This document shows positions 11,207 through 22,476 of a stretch of DNA of 64,000 bases, piece after piece. Each line of letters begins with the position of its first letter. Within the stretch, counting starts at the first letter, position 1. The notes under the pieces are model-generated. The model was given only the letters and a program-made list of their open reading frames with translations, was not told where the DNA came from and ran no database searches. The translations under genes and the position numbers were made by a program. The stretch comes from Pyrenula massariospora (lineage: Eukaryota; Ascomycota; Eurotiomycetes; Pyrenulales; Pyrenulaceae), in the NCBI GenBank assembly GCA_021030905.1, contig JAGFMI010000021.1:1-64000 (forward strand), given 5' to 3'.

Positions 11207-11959
11207 GTGCCGTCGGCTTTGACTGCAGTCGCTTGTCAAGTTTTGACTTTGAGTGAAAAGGAGCACCTAAGAAGAGTGGAAGCTGGATTGCGTAAAGTGG
11301 CAATGCGGGACTGTTGCGTGGAGGTAAATGGTAATTGTCGTTGCAAGCAGAACGAGTGTATCACTGATGCAATGAAGCCGATCCCATCTGAAAGAAACGA
11401 CAAGAACATAAATTTTAAGGTGATGGTGTCCGCCGATTGGTCAGGCAGAGTATTGATTCTCAGAAGCCGGCTAAACTTCATTGGGACGTCCAAGACTGGA
11501 CCTTCGATTCCCAACTTCAAGGGGCCGGCGGAGCTCACCTACCTACCTAAGGTACCTTCTTGCCTGCTACTTCTTAAGCCAGCTTGCCAAAAGAGTGTCG
11601 TCAGAGATCAAGATTGCTCTCTGTGACCGATAGTAATGCGTGACGCCATCTTGCTCGGAAAGGCCGGCCTCATTTAGGCGGAGGGAATTTGCCAAACACC
11701 GTTCACATCGAAATGCCCATTCTTCCCGTTAGCACAGTCGAAGTCTACGTCTCAACCTATGAAACTATTGTTGTATTCCCTCAGATGCATGCTGGCTCAG
11801 TCCAGCCTTCATCCAGAACCTGTCGGTCAGCGCTGGTTTGAGAAACATCGTTCACACTGCTTGATGATCTTTAAGCCTTGACCAAGTCCAATCTTCCAAG
11901 ATATCCAAGACCGGGAAATCTAAAGCTCAAGCAGTACTGACGAAAGCATCCGAACCATC
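11207..11959. promoter_or_regulatory. Divergent promoter region PET127 / MED6
   Basis: A bidirectional intergenic region of about 750 bp. It contains the recurring ACCTACCTAAGGTACCTT motif at 11541-11558, also seen in other spacers of this window. No coding region was recognised. Confidence 0.55.
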
Positions 11960-13030
11960 ATGAGCCTTACACTAGAGGATCAGGCTGACGAGCAGGTCTT
12001 CAGAGACCCGGCATGGGTGGCTGGCCAGGGCTTTCTACACTCAAACAACGGTAATATTTGATGATCCAGTCTTCATTGGTCTGTCTCACGTATTTTGTAG
12101 TACTTTTCTATTTTGCTACTTCGCCTTTCTTTGATCAGACGTCCAATAATAGCACAATTTTTCAACAATGTTCAAGAAACCCGGAAATGATGAACACCAT
12201 ACTTGGGAACCGCAAGTCCTTCGAGGATCGGCTTCGTAAAATGTCCGGCATAGAGTATGTTGTCAAATACGATCCGATTGAATCGCAAGTCTTTTTGGAA
12301 GGTACGAATGGCCCAGAAGTATCTAATATATGGGTTATACACAAGCAAGAACGGCGAAAACGGCCTCATAGTGACGACGAAATCAATCTATTGGCAGTGT
12401 ATTACGTTGTGGGAGACTCAATCTTCATGGCCCCTTTCGTTCAGAAGGTTGTCAATAATAGGATGGTACACCTCGTACTAAGGATTATTGGGCTGTTGCT
12501 AATTCCTGTAGCTTTCTGCTGTTGCTTCCTTGAAAAAGGTGCTCTCCGCCACATCAACAATGCCAACTTTCACTCCGGCGCTAGGCCACACTTACGCAAT
12601 ACCAGCCTCTGCAGCTAACGCTGCAAAACATACTCCGTCGCAGCATATCGGTAAAGAAAGTACGCCGATGCCCGATGGTGTGTCTTTGCCCTCCCGCGGC
12701 GCTGACACGGCCGGATCTCGTTCCCTTATTGAGGCATATACAATGTCCTTGAGGTATGGCGATGAGTATATGGACGACCAGCCACTGGTCGGTGAGCCAG
12801 GTAATTTTCTGCTCGGAAAGAGCAGCGCCAAAGCTGGCACAGGAAAACCCATTGTAACTAGGCCTATTCCTGTGACCGAAAGGACACGTGCTCCTTCTAT
12901 TCCCAGTCTGCAGACCGACATAGCACCCGCGACACCTAAATATGCGAAAACTGGAGAAAACAGCCCTCTCAGTGCCAAAGAGAAACCAAAAAGGAGGAAG
13001 AGCAAGCCCGCCGCCACGCCAATCGAATAA
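11960..13030 (+). CDS. MED6: Mediator complex subunit 6
   Basis: Three exons, 11960-12050, 12101-12465 and 12512-13030, encode 324 residues. The Med6 signature FYFATSPFFDQTSNN begins at the second exon, followed by a segment ending in GIEYVV and by YYVVGDSIFMAPFV. After the second intron come LSAVASLKKVLSA and LPTFTP-like residues (MPTFTPALGHTY). The C-terminus from about residue 190 is disordered and ends in a Lys/Arg-rich patch (KEKPKRRKSK). Med6 belongs to the head module of Mediator and bridges activators to RNA polymerase II. Introns of 50 and 46 nt match the window's norm. The 3' half lacks the motif density of the N-terminal domain, as is usual for the family. Confidence 0.93.
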
Positions 13031-13871
13031 AGACAGCTTACCTAGACTAACTTTCCAACCGATGTGCACACGCAATCCTAAAGGTTTAGAACAATTACGG
13101 TGCTGGGACGATGATTATTTAAGCTTCGAACGACATTCGAGGTCTCGGTGCTTATCCCCTTGTCCGCCCTGGGGCGTTCACAAGTATGCCGCGGGATTGA
13201 AGCGTTCTGCGGAAGGCTAGGGGATGAGTGCATACCTTGAAGAGAAGCGCAATCTGGAACATGCCTTCTATGGTGGGTAAAATCTACACAGCTAGCCGGG
13301 AACAAGCCTATTAGCCATGCTTCCAAGCGCGAGATTCTCAGTGACTTTGGAAACTTAAATGTACCGAATACCCGTCCTTTTCACGAAGTCATCGAGGCTC
13401 GTTTCTACCGTGCCCTGCCCCAGGTTGCACAAAAGAACAATGCAACAACATGTACGCTGGGGGTGAAGGCCATTGCATCCTGCATTACGTTGAGTGTGTA
13501 TATAGACCTTGGCCTGCAGCGTCGAAGTTAGTAATCGCGTTGCTTTTTAACCAAGATGTAATCCAGGATGCACGTCATCCTCATGCCAAGCTTCTTCCAG
13601 GAGGAATTTACTTGACCATTGTGACTCATGAACATCCCACTTCCCAGGGGATGAAAATTACTGCGACAAGTGGGAACAACCCTGTTCACTTTCCTGCATG
13701 TGAAGTAAAATGTTGCCTTCAAAAATTTCACCAACCGATAGATTTTGATTCTTTAAGAAGGGCTCCTTGATCTTGTCTCTAGACAATTCCAACGTGATCT
13801 TACGACCACCAACAGGTAGGGACCTCGACCCTGGTACCTTTTCTTATATCAAGCTTTTCGTATCCAAAGCG
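13031..13871. other. Intergenic MED6 to LOG-family gene
   Basis: About 840 bp between two plus-strand genes. Several open frames up to about 100 codons occur but none is recognisable. It should contain the MED6 terminator and the promoter of the next gene. Confidence 0.45.
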
Positions 13872-14796
13872 ATGGCCTCCAAGCCTGCTGTCATATGCGT
13901 TTTGTAAGCTCCCCTTCAAAACGCCTGCCTGTTCTTTCCTTCCGCTCTCCTAACATGCCCTTTGCATTCATTCAGTTGCGCATCGTCTCCTGGCCGAGAC
14001 CCTGTACACCTCGCCTCTGCTAGGGATCTTGCACACGCCATGCACGTCGCGAATGTCTCATTGGTCTATGGAGGGGGGACCCTAGGCATCATGGGCGAGT
14101 TGGCAAAGACGCTGGTCAGTTTGTCGGGCCCACGAGCTGTCCACGGGGTAATTCCGAGAGCATTAGTCAAGAGGGTGAAAGGCTTAGAGGGGGAAGAGGA
14201 GTGGAGGGATGCCACAGGGAAAGGGGCGGAGAAAGAGTTGACCGACGAGGAGATCAAGAACCTTGGTAGGAGTGAATTAGCTGGTGTATTAAAGGAGAGC
14301 GACTATGGCATGACTACGATCGTGGAGGATATGCATACGAGGTGGGTGGACTTTGCGCCTGGACCCTAGACTTTCGTCTGGATTTGGCAGCCGCTGACTA
14401 CACGTTTCCTCGCACAGAAAGAGGTTGATGGCGCAGAAGGTCATGGAAGGCGGGCCAGGTAGTGGATTTGTTGCTCTGGCCGGCGGATATGGGACCATGG
14501 AGGAAGTCATGGAGATGGTTACGTGAGTATGGCTAAAAATTGCGAATGGAAATAGACTAATGCTCGGCAGGTGGAACCAGCTGGGCATTCACGCAAGGGG
14601 TATTGTCCTCTTGAATATCAAAGGGTACTGGGATGGCCTCGTACAATGGGTCAAGAACGCTGTTCAAGAGGGCTATGTTGGTGGAGGAACCAGTGATATC
14701 ATGACCGAGGTGCACGACGTGAAAGAGGTCTTACCAGCACTGCAGAACTATCAGGTCGCGCAGGGGCGATTTAAATTAGACTGGAGTCAGAGTTGA
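13872..14796 (+). CDS. LOG-family phosphoribohydrolase (lysine decarboxylase-like)
   Basis: Four exons, 13872-13903, 13976-14341, 14418-14522 and 14571-14796, encode 242 residues. The Rossmann start ICVFCASSPGRDP and the SLVYGGGTLGIMGE block are typical of LOG enzymes, as are MHTRKRLM and the nucleotide-site motif GGYGTMEE. LOG proteins release the free base from cytokinin riboside 5'-monophosphates or related nucleotides; older annotations call them lysine decarboxylases, which is misleading. The family motif is PGGxGTxxE, and here the Pro is Ala (LAGGYGTMEE). An insert rich in Glu/Lys lies at about 75-115. The physiological substrate in this fungus is unknown, and cytokinin production should not be assumed. 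Confidence 0.87.
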
Positions 14797-15074
14797 TCGA
14801 AAGATGGGGGTAAGAATTAGGTCGGCTTCGCCTCGTCCAAGCTTCTGATTCAACGATCAAGTGTGTCAACAGTCGCTCAATCCTCCAGGAAGAGGGCTCT
14901 GTATATCTGAATCGTACCAAAGCATGGGCTTGAACGCGCATAATAGTGGCACAATTTCTCGGCAGTTTGGTCGAGGTCATTGGAACGGATCAGATCTATG
15001 CAGGAACCGTGTATAGTATTTTGACGACCTCGAGACGCCGCGCCTCAGTAAATGCATCGACAGGAAGCAACGAC

Positions 15075-15970
15075 TTATTGCTGATCAACTTCCATGTTAT
15101 CTCCGCCTTGACCGCCCTCTCCAGATCCTTGGCCCTCGAGACTTGCCTCTAAGATAGGTGCGACGTCTTGACCCTCAATCAATTTGAATCTCTCGATCTT
15201 TTTCTGGCCATCCTTTACAAGACCAAGCACACCGACGCTAGTATTATCAACAGTCAATTCCTTATCTTGGGCCAAGCTCTCTTTCAGCGCTAGTAAGCCA
15301 TGCTTTATTAATTCGTCTCTTCCACAACTCTCAAACTCCGAAAGGTGTCGTTCAAGATATGTCCTTGCCATCTGACTCCGAGCGCCAATGGCACACGCCA
15401 GCATCTCCTGCGTCATCCCCGACGGTTGAAATTCGAATAGATGTGGTCCAAGTTCGTCCACACCGGCTACCAGCAGTCCCACACCGTATGGCCGCTTCCC
15501 GTAATGTTGCGTGTTGGTCTGGGCTCTGTCTCCAATTTGTCCAACAACTCGCTCAATTGGTATCGGTCTGCCGTAGGTCATCTTAGAGGCTAGGGATTGC
15601 TGCTTCATGAAATTTGAAAGCACGCGTGCGTCCGATGTTAGACCCGCAATTGCAATGACTAGATGGTCATCGATACCAATAATCTTTTTCTGGTATGATG
15701 ACAGTTCCTCGGCATTTCTCTGCGCGAATATCAGGGAATTGACGGGTTGGCACATTTGTCAAGACCAACCTTCAATGCAACCAAGACTGCATGTGTCTTG
15801 CTCACTAGACCCACCACCACCGATCCTTGCTTCACGGCTTCTTGGGCATATTCGACCTGGAAGATTCGTCCTTGAGGTGAGCTGCAAAAGCATCAGTAAA
15901 ACTTCCCGATGTCTTGCTCCTTGCTGGCTTACAAAGTAACCGAATCGTTGTCGTAATTATTTCTGAACAT
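15075..15970 (-). CDS. PRE5: 20S proteasome subunit alpha-6 (PRE5/PSMA1)
   Basis: Three exons on the minus strand: 15970-15933, 15881-15770 and 15719-15075, giving 264 residues. The protein opens [18 protein letters not shown] and continues with [13 protein letters not shown], the alpha-subunit N-terminal motif. [18 protein letters not shown] and [11 protein letters not shown] follow, all diagnostic of the alpha6 (yeast Pre5, human PSMA1) branch. The tail is acidic and Gly-rich ([17 protein letters not shown]), as in other fungal Pre5 proteins. The second intron uses a slightly weak donor, GTTGGT. The gene converges on the LOG-family gene and is divergent from VPS55 about 450 bp away. Alpha subunits are structural, so no catalytic Thr is expected. 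Confidence 0.95.
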
Positions 15971-16420
15971 CTTCCCGCCGATTCTGGGTGTGACGAGGCT
16001 TCTGCTGGCAAATTTTGATCTTTTGACTCTTCCCAGGCGTTGCGAAAGATGGCAACGAGGAAAAAGGGATCTGAGGTCGAGGTCTTAAATTTAGGGAGAG
16101 CTGTTCGCAGGCAGAGAGAGATACGCGGTCTGCTCGGACAGGGTTCTGGAGCTATGGCTTCTCCGACGAGCCTTGCGGTGTCTTGCGTGCCAAGGCCACC
16201 TGGTCCAAGTGCCAACCTCCCGAGCCGCCGCAGGCTCTCTCTCTTACCATGACCCAACACATGACACCTTCATCCAGCGTGCTTCTCCCAATACAGCTTT
16301 ACAATTTCCTTTCCAACGCTTCTGAAAGCTGAGCGTTGTCCGAGATTGGTGGGCCATACACTCTTTACAATTTGCAGTTGATTCCCACAAATTCCCTGGC
16401 TGACAGCCGCTCATTTGACA
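15971..16420. promoter_or_regulatory. Divergent promoter region PRE5 / VPS55
   Basis: A 450-bp spacer between two start codons facing away from each other. No coding region or obvious repeat was seen. I looked for a proteasome-associated control element (GGTGGCAAA) and did not find a clear copy by eye. Confidence 0.5.
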
Positions 16421-16946
16421 ATGGCCGCTGGCCTGAAGACTATTATTGCTCTCTCCTTCGTGAATCCACCTACCTTGTTAGACTACCGTACTTCTTACTG
16501 ACACTTTAAGGTTCTCGCCATTGGCTTCCTCCTCGTCATTCTGTCCTCAGCCCTTTGGCATAATTACCTTCCGTTGCTCGTTGTTGCAACCTATGTCTCT
16601 GCCCCTCTTCCCAACTGGGTTTGTGGACGCTGCGCGAACCCGGATGACTTCATGGAGAGTGCTGGCAATGCTGTGATAGACTTTGGACGATTTTGCACGG
16701 GGTTCCTCGTTGTGATGGGTATCGGTACATTTCCCACTCTCCTTGTCAACAAAATCTCCCTCAGCTCTAGGGCGCTTGAACAAGGCAACCGCTGACTATC
16801 ATGTCTACCTAGCCCTTCCTGTGTTACTAGCACATTGCGAGCTCATCCGGATTCCGGCCATGGTTATGTCTATAATTGGAGGTCTGCTCATTTATGGCAC
16901 TATCATAAGTTTTACAATGTTTTTCCAGGAGGAGCAGGATTTTTAA
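16421..16946 (+). CDS. VPS55: Vacuolar sorting protein Vps55 (LEPROT/OB-RGRP family)
   Basis: Three exons, 16421-16459, 16511-16724 and 16813-16946, encode 128 residues. The protein is almost wholly hydrophobic with four predicted membrane segments: around LSFVLAIGFLLVILSSAL, NYLPLLVVATYVSAPLPNW, the LPVLLAHC region and SIIGGLLIYGTIISF. CGRCANPDDF between segments two and three is characteristic of Vps55/LEPROT. In yeast Vps55 forms a complex with Vps68 on late endosomes and is needed for transport from the multivesicular endosome to the vacuole. The next plus-strand gene, about 670 bp downstream, is VPS68, its partner. The length equals that usual for the family. Confidence 0.93.
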
Positions 16947-17619
16947 TCATGCAGCTCTGTGAGGCAAACGATCTCTTGCGTGGCGCTGGTGTGGGCTAGT
17001 ACATGGAAAACAGGAGGCAATCAGCATTTCAAGAATAGTTTTTTGGACATCCAACCTAAATCTTCGAGGAATGTTGCTTTCCCTTGACAGGCTTGAAAAT
17101 CTCAAAATCTTCGCATTACAATTCATGGAATGGAAACTAGCTGTACACTGACTCGCTGGTTTGATAGCTCTCGCATGGTATGCTCCCATTATACCAATCC
17201 CATGCTGGCGCTTTATATGTAAGGCACAAACAGGCTCCGTCTAGTGACTTCGGCCGTACCAGATCGATGTTCTTCTGCACAATACATCTCTTTTAGCTTG
17301 ACTTGTCCAGTGTCTGAATTGCTTATGTTTATAATTCTGCCTTCTGCAACTAGCTATCTATATTTTCGCCAGACACCTGTAGAAGCAAGACCGATATAGA
17401 TGTTTGACTTCGCGGCTCGACGTCACATGTGGAATCTAGCCACCTGTTTTCGGCCTTGGCAGGAACCAACCGCAGCTGCACACCTGCTAATGACTGAGCC
17501 GTCCTTTACTTTTGCTATCCACCATCACGATCCCCACTTGAAGGTCAAAGATTGGGAACAGATCCCTTTAAAACACATCGCTAAATATAAACTGCCGTAA
17601 TTTTGTGCAAATTCCCATC
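16947..17619. other. Spacer between VPS55 and VPS68
   Basis: A 673-bp spacer with no open frame of note, expected to hold the VPS55 3' UTR and the VPS68 promoter. The spacing and separate start context argue for two transcripts rather than one. Confidence 0.5.
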
Positions 17620-18296
17620 ATGTCCTCTGAACGGCTCTTCCGCTTTCAGAAGCCCGCCTGGCTAAACAGTGCAACTACACGCACCGCTGGCGTTTACCTT
17701 GCCGGAGCACTGGTACACCAATTCTCAACCTTTCGCAATGCTCTCTACTGACAAGCGTCACTTAGTTCTCTCTCGGCTTCTTTTTCTTCGTCGACGCTGC
17801 TACTTACTCCCGCTCCAACCTCAACGGCTCCAAAGTACATATCAACTTTGTTGACTGGATTCCGGGAATATGCTCCGCGCTGGGAATGCTGGTCATCAAC
17901 AGCATTGAGAAAACGAGGTTAAGCGCAGATAGTTTCAGCTACAGCGGGGATGGTGTTGCTTGGAAGGCGAGACTGGTGCTGTTCTTGGGCTTTGCGCTTA
18001 TGGCTGGCGGACTCGCGGGGAGTGTGGTAAGACGTCCTTTTTCCCATCTTGCATCGCTGGCCTCTAAGCAGCTGTGTAGACGGTGATGGTCCTCAAGTAT
18101 GTTGTCCACGAGTACCCATTCCCGACACTCTATTTCGGAGTTGCAAATGTTGTTGCAAATGGCCTGATCATGCTAAGGTAAGCATCCTCCAATTTATACC
18201 CACCACTCTATCGAGAGACTAAATTTTTGAAGTTCTGTCGTGCTTTGGGTGTCTCAAAACATGGAGGATGACTATACCTACAACTTAGCGCTTTAG
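17620..18296 (+). CDS. VPS68: Vacuolar sorting protein Vps68 (TMEM50/UPF0220 family)
   Basis: Four exons, 17620-17712, 17766-18026, 18080-18177 and 18233-18296, encode 171 residues. Four membrane segments are visible: ALFSLGFFFFVDAATY, a segment around GICSALGMLVIN, ARLVLFLGFALMAGGLAGS and GVANVVANGLIMLSSVVLW. The soluble linker SKVHINFVDWIPG is a strong match to Vps68/TMEM50 proteins. The protein ends SQNMEDDYTYNLAL. Yeast Vps68 binds Vps55 and the pair controls a late step of endosome-to-vacuole traffic. Being directly downstream of VPS55 in the same orientation is noteworthy. FES1 converges on it from the other strand. Confidence 0.93.
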
Positions 18297-18685
18297 GAGG
18301 GCGTAGCAAGAGATCTAGCGTGGCGTAAGGGGTCTTCGGTACAACGGATCTTGATTTTCCTAAATACACGCATCGGTACTCTATGTAACGTCTACATTGT
18401 TGCCTAATCGCTTCTGCAACCATGTGAGTTCCATGCTACCACTTCTGCTAGCCAGTTGAACATGCCTCTCTGCACTGCTGCATCAAGGGCACTAAGCAGC
18501 CACTAGGGAACCGTGTTTGAAATTGGGTTGGATATTCAAGGCGGTCCAACTTTGGCTCTGAAAATATGGGTGAATAGATCGCCATTTCCTTGGCCCCTGC
18601 AATCGTCACACACCGCTCCACAACCAATTCAACATGTACCAATAAATCAAAGCCGTTCAGGTCCTTTTCAAGTAGACACTCGTCG
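18297..18685. other. Convergent spacer VPS68 / FES1
   Basis: About 390 bp between two stop codons facing each other. It should contain both 3' UTRs; nothing else is recognisable. Confidence 0.5.
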
Positions 18686-19306
18686 TTAGCCGCGTAACTT
18701 TGCCATGACTTCATCAATCTCCTCCATGTTGGTTGCGTCCAATTTGCCCTCTACACCATACTCCTTTGGCAGATACTTGACTGCCTCATTGGTACTCGGC
18801 TGGTAATTTCTGATCGCAGATGAAAGCGCGTAGACGGCCTTCTTCTTCACCTGCAGTTCGGGGTCTTTGATGGCAATATCGATTAGCTTCGGGATCCCTC
18901 CTAGAACCAACAGCTTCTCCTGTCCTTTAACATTGTTTTGCACCGCAGTCCCTATGCACCAAGCAGCCATCCGTCTCAATTCGGCTTCAGGACTTTCAAG
19001 CTGCTCCACGAGCGGAGTCCAGAGTGCCAGACTTTCCATATTGTTAGCGTTATCTAGGCTCTCAATGAGCTGCTCAAAGTTGTCGAAAGCGGTTAATTTG
19101 GCATCGAGAGTGGACTCCGGGTTTTGTATGACAGTCATGGCCTGGCGCATAAGATCCGCATCAGAGGGCCCACCAAGTAACACCTTGAGTGCGTCTCCAT
19201 CTAAACCACGAGGATTCTCAGATGATGTGGTTGTGGAATTCGGGTCTCTAGAGGCTTCTGAATTTTGTATGCTCCATTTAAGAAGGGAGTTCATGCCTGA
19301 ATCCAT
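18686..19306 (-). CDS. FES1: Hsp70 nucleotide exchange factor Fes1
   Basis: A single exon of 206 residues. I chose the start at 19306 because MDSGMNSLLKWSIQNSE matches the conserved Fes1/HspBP1 N-terminus; a longer in-frame read-through to 19351 has no family support. The middle forms armadillo-type helices, including NNMESLALWTPLVEQL, ELRRMAAWCIGTAVQNN and KKKAVYALSSAIRNY. Fes1 releases ADP from cytosolic Hsp70 (Ssa1 in yeast) and supports degradation of misfolded proteins. The length is short compared with yeast Fes1 (290 residues) but normal for filamentous ascomycetes. It ends with a short Lys/Glu-rich helix (EEIDEVMAKLRG). Confidence 0.93.
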   Translation of the reverse strand: MDSGMNSLLKWSIQNSEASRDPNSTTTSSENPRGLDGDALKVLLGGPSDADLMRQAMTVIQNPESTLDAKLTAFDNFEQLIESLDNANNMESLALWTPLVEQLESPEAELRRMAAWCIGTAVQNNVKGQEKLLVLGGIPKLIDIAIKDPELQVKKKAVYALSSAIRNYQPSTNEAVKYLPKEYGVEGKLDATNMEEIDEVMAKLRG

Positions 19307-20443
19307 GATTTGGAAGAACGACTTAGAATGGAAGGAAGGTGCAATAAACAAAAGTGTGTTCTAGTCAAGAAGAGAGGTTTTGAGATTTGAGGTTGGTCCT
19401 ATGAAATCTGCGGCTGGGTTCGAAGTCTATATTGAAGTTAGGGAGAACTGGTATTTTCAGAGTATTCTCGACGGTGCTTTGAGATTCCATACACTTCGAT
19501 GATGTCTACATCGGCTTCTCTAAGGATGTAAATCGTCCGCTAATTGGTTGAATGCGTAGAGACATGAAAACTTCAAGAGTAAATTGCTCCCACGCCTACT
19601 CCTATTGTTCCACAACGTCAAGGTGATGGCAAGGTCGAGAATGCCACGCTTTTGTACCGATGCTAACTAGTGGCTCATTCTAGCTCTGGTTAAAAAGTCT
19701 CTTGGGATTTTAGTGATCTACTCCGATGACTACTGAGATTCTTCTCATGCGCTGTAGCACCATTATTCCCTTGGTCACTGGTTGAAATCAAAAGCAGTCT
19801 CCTTTTCTAGAAAAATCGTCAAATAGAAGAGCGAGGCACTATACAGCCTTGTTCAGGCCGTGGATTGGGCGATTTCAGCCGCCAAATGGCCCGGCCGAGC
19901 TCCCTGTAACAGGTTACAGAGTTGCCTGCAGCATTGCGTCAACCAGCGGCTGTGAAGACTGGTTGTTGGGTGCCAAGCAGAGCTGTCTGACGCGGCTGTG
20001 ATCCTAGCGTTGAAGGCTGAAGCATTACAGAGAGCTCTTAAGAAGCGAAGGAGGGCAGGGGCTGTGGTGCCGCAGTCGGGATTGATCGTCGAATTGCACT
20101 TTCTTTCAAACTTTTGACAGACACACAGAGTGACAGAGATTCCTTAACGAGGCAGTTGTGCTCCAAAGTTCAACATTCGTGGATAGGGAAGCATTCGCCC
20201 ACCGTGAGATTGATCGTATACGAAGTTGGTCTTAGCGCCTTCGGCCCACGCACCGTCCCACCATCGAAAACCATCTCACCTCCAACCGTTGATTTAGAAC
20301 CTTCTTCGTCTATCGACTCTACCTTCCTGATCTCTCAACCTCGACATCAATCGCAAATTCTCCTGGGCAGCTTTCTGTCAGCTGTTCCGTTGCCCGCCTG
20401 AAAAGCGTTCGTTCATCGTCTCATACGAGCTCTTATCGCCATT
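19307..20443. promoter_or_regulatory. Divergent region FES1 / actin, with long actin leader
   Basis: More than 1.1 kb between the divergent starts of FES1 and actin. The last 300 bp are rich in C and T on the actin strand, a feature of leaders of highly expressed fungal genes. An open frame at 20114-20401 is of that biased composition and I do not consider it coding. Confidence 0.55.
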
Positions 20444-21967
<1,524 letters not shown>

Positions 21968-22476
21968 GGGTGCGCAAAGCAGCGGGCTTTGGCAGGAATT
22001 CGGGACAATGACCTGCAAAGATGTGACATGACCTGGCCTTGATTTGCTCAATTGTTTTCCTGTCATCGTTGGCGGTGGGGCTAGATTTCCATTTCGAATG
22101 CTAGCAAGACTTACGAGCTCAATGAAAAGCAGACGAGACTTGACAAGCTAGGCAAAGCAGGGATAATGACGGCTTGATAACGTTGATTGTTAGACCGAAT
22201 AACTTTTTACTCCATCTCTTCCCTCGTCTGTTGGGTAATTTCTCTACTTTAAGCCTGCCCGTCCTGTCTTATCTGTTTAGTCCAGGTCATGTCCTGTTAC
22301 AAACGTACTTAGTACAAGTGGTCCGTATGTGGCCGGGGCTTCGATTTCATCCCCTTGGCCCCTACTGCCCTCGCTCTTAGCAGAAGTGGTTTTCGACTTT
22401 GGTGATATGGGCTGGCAGCCGCCAGGACTGTATGAGTAATGGTTTGTGTCCTTGAGCTTTGCCACTGCTATTTCCT
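21968..22476. other. Convergent spacer actin / ADE5,7
   Basis: About 510 bp of 3'-flanking sequence for both convergent genes. No coding region was recognised. Confidence 0.5.

Noticed and set aside
11207-11266. Longer Pet127 N-terminus from 11266
   Set aside because: The codon at 11266 is GTG; the first ATG is 11206 and begins a normal presequence.
19307-19351. Longer Fes1 N-terminus beginning at 19351
   Set aside because: The 15 extra residues have no family support, while MDSGMNSLLKW at 19306 matches the conserved start.
19405-19425. tRNA B-box-like GGGTTCGAAGTC
   Set aside because: No matching A box or cloverleaf could be formed around it. The similar site at 35188-35200 was rejected for the same reason.
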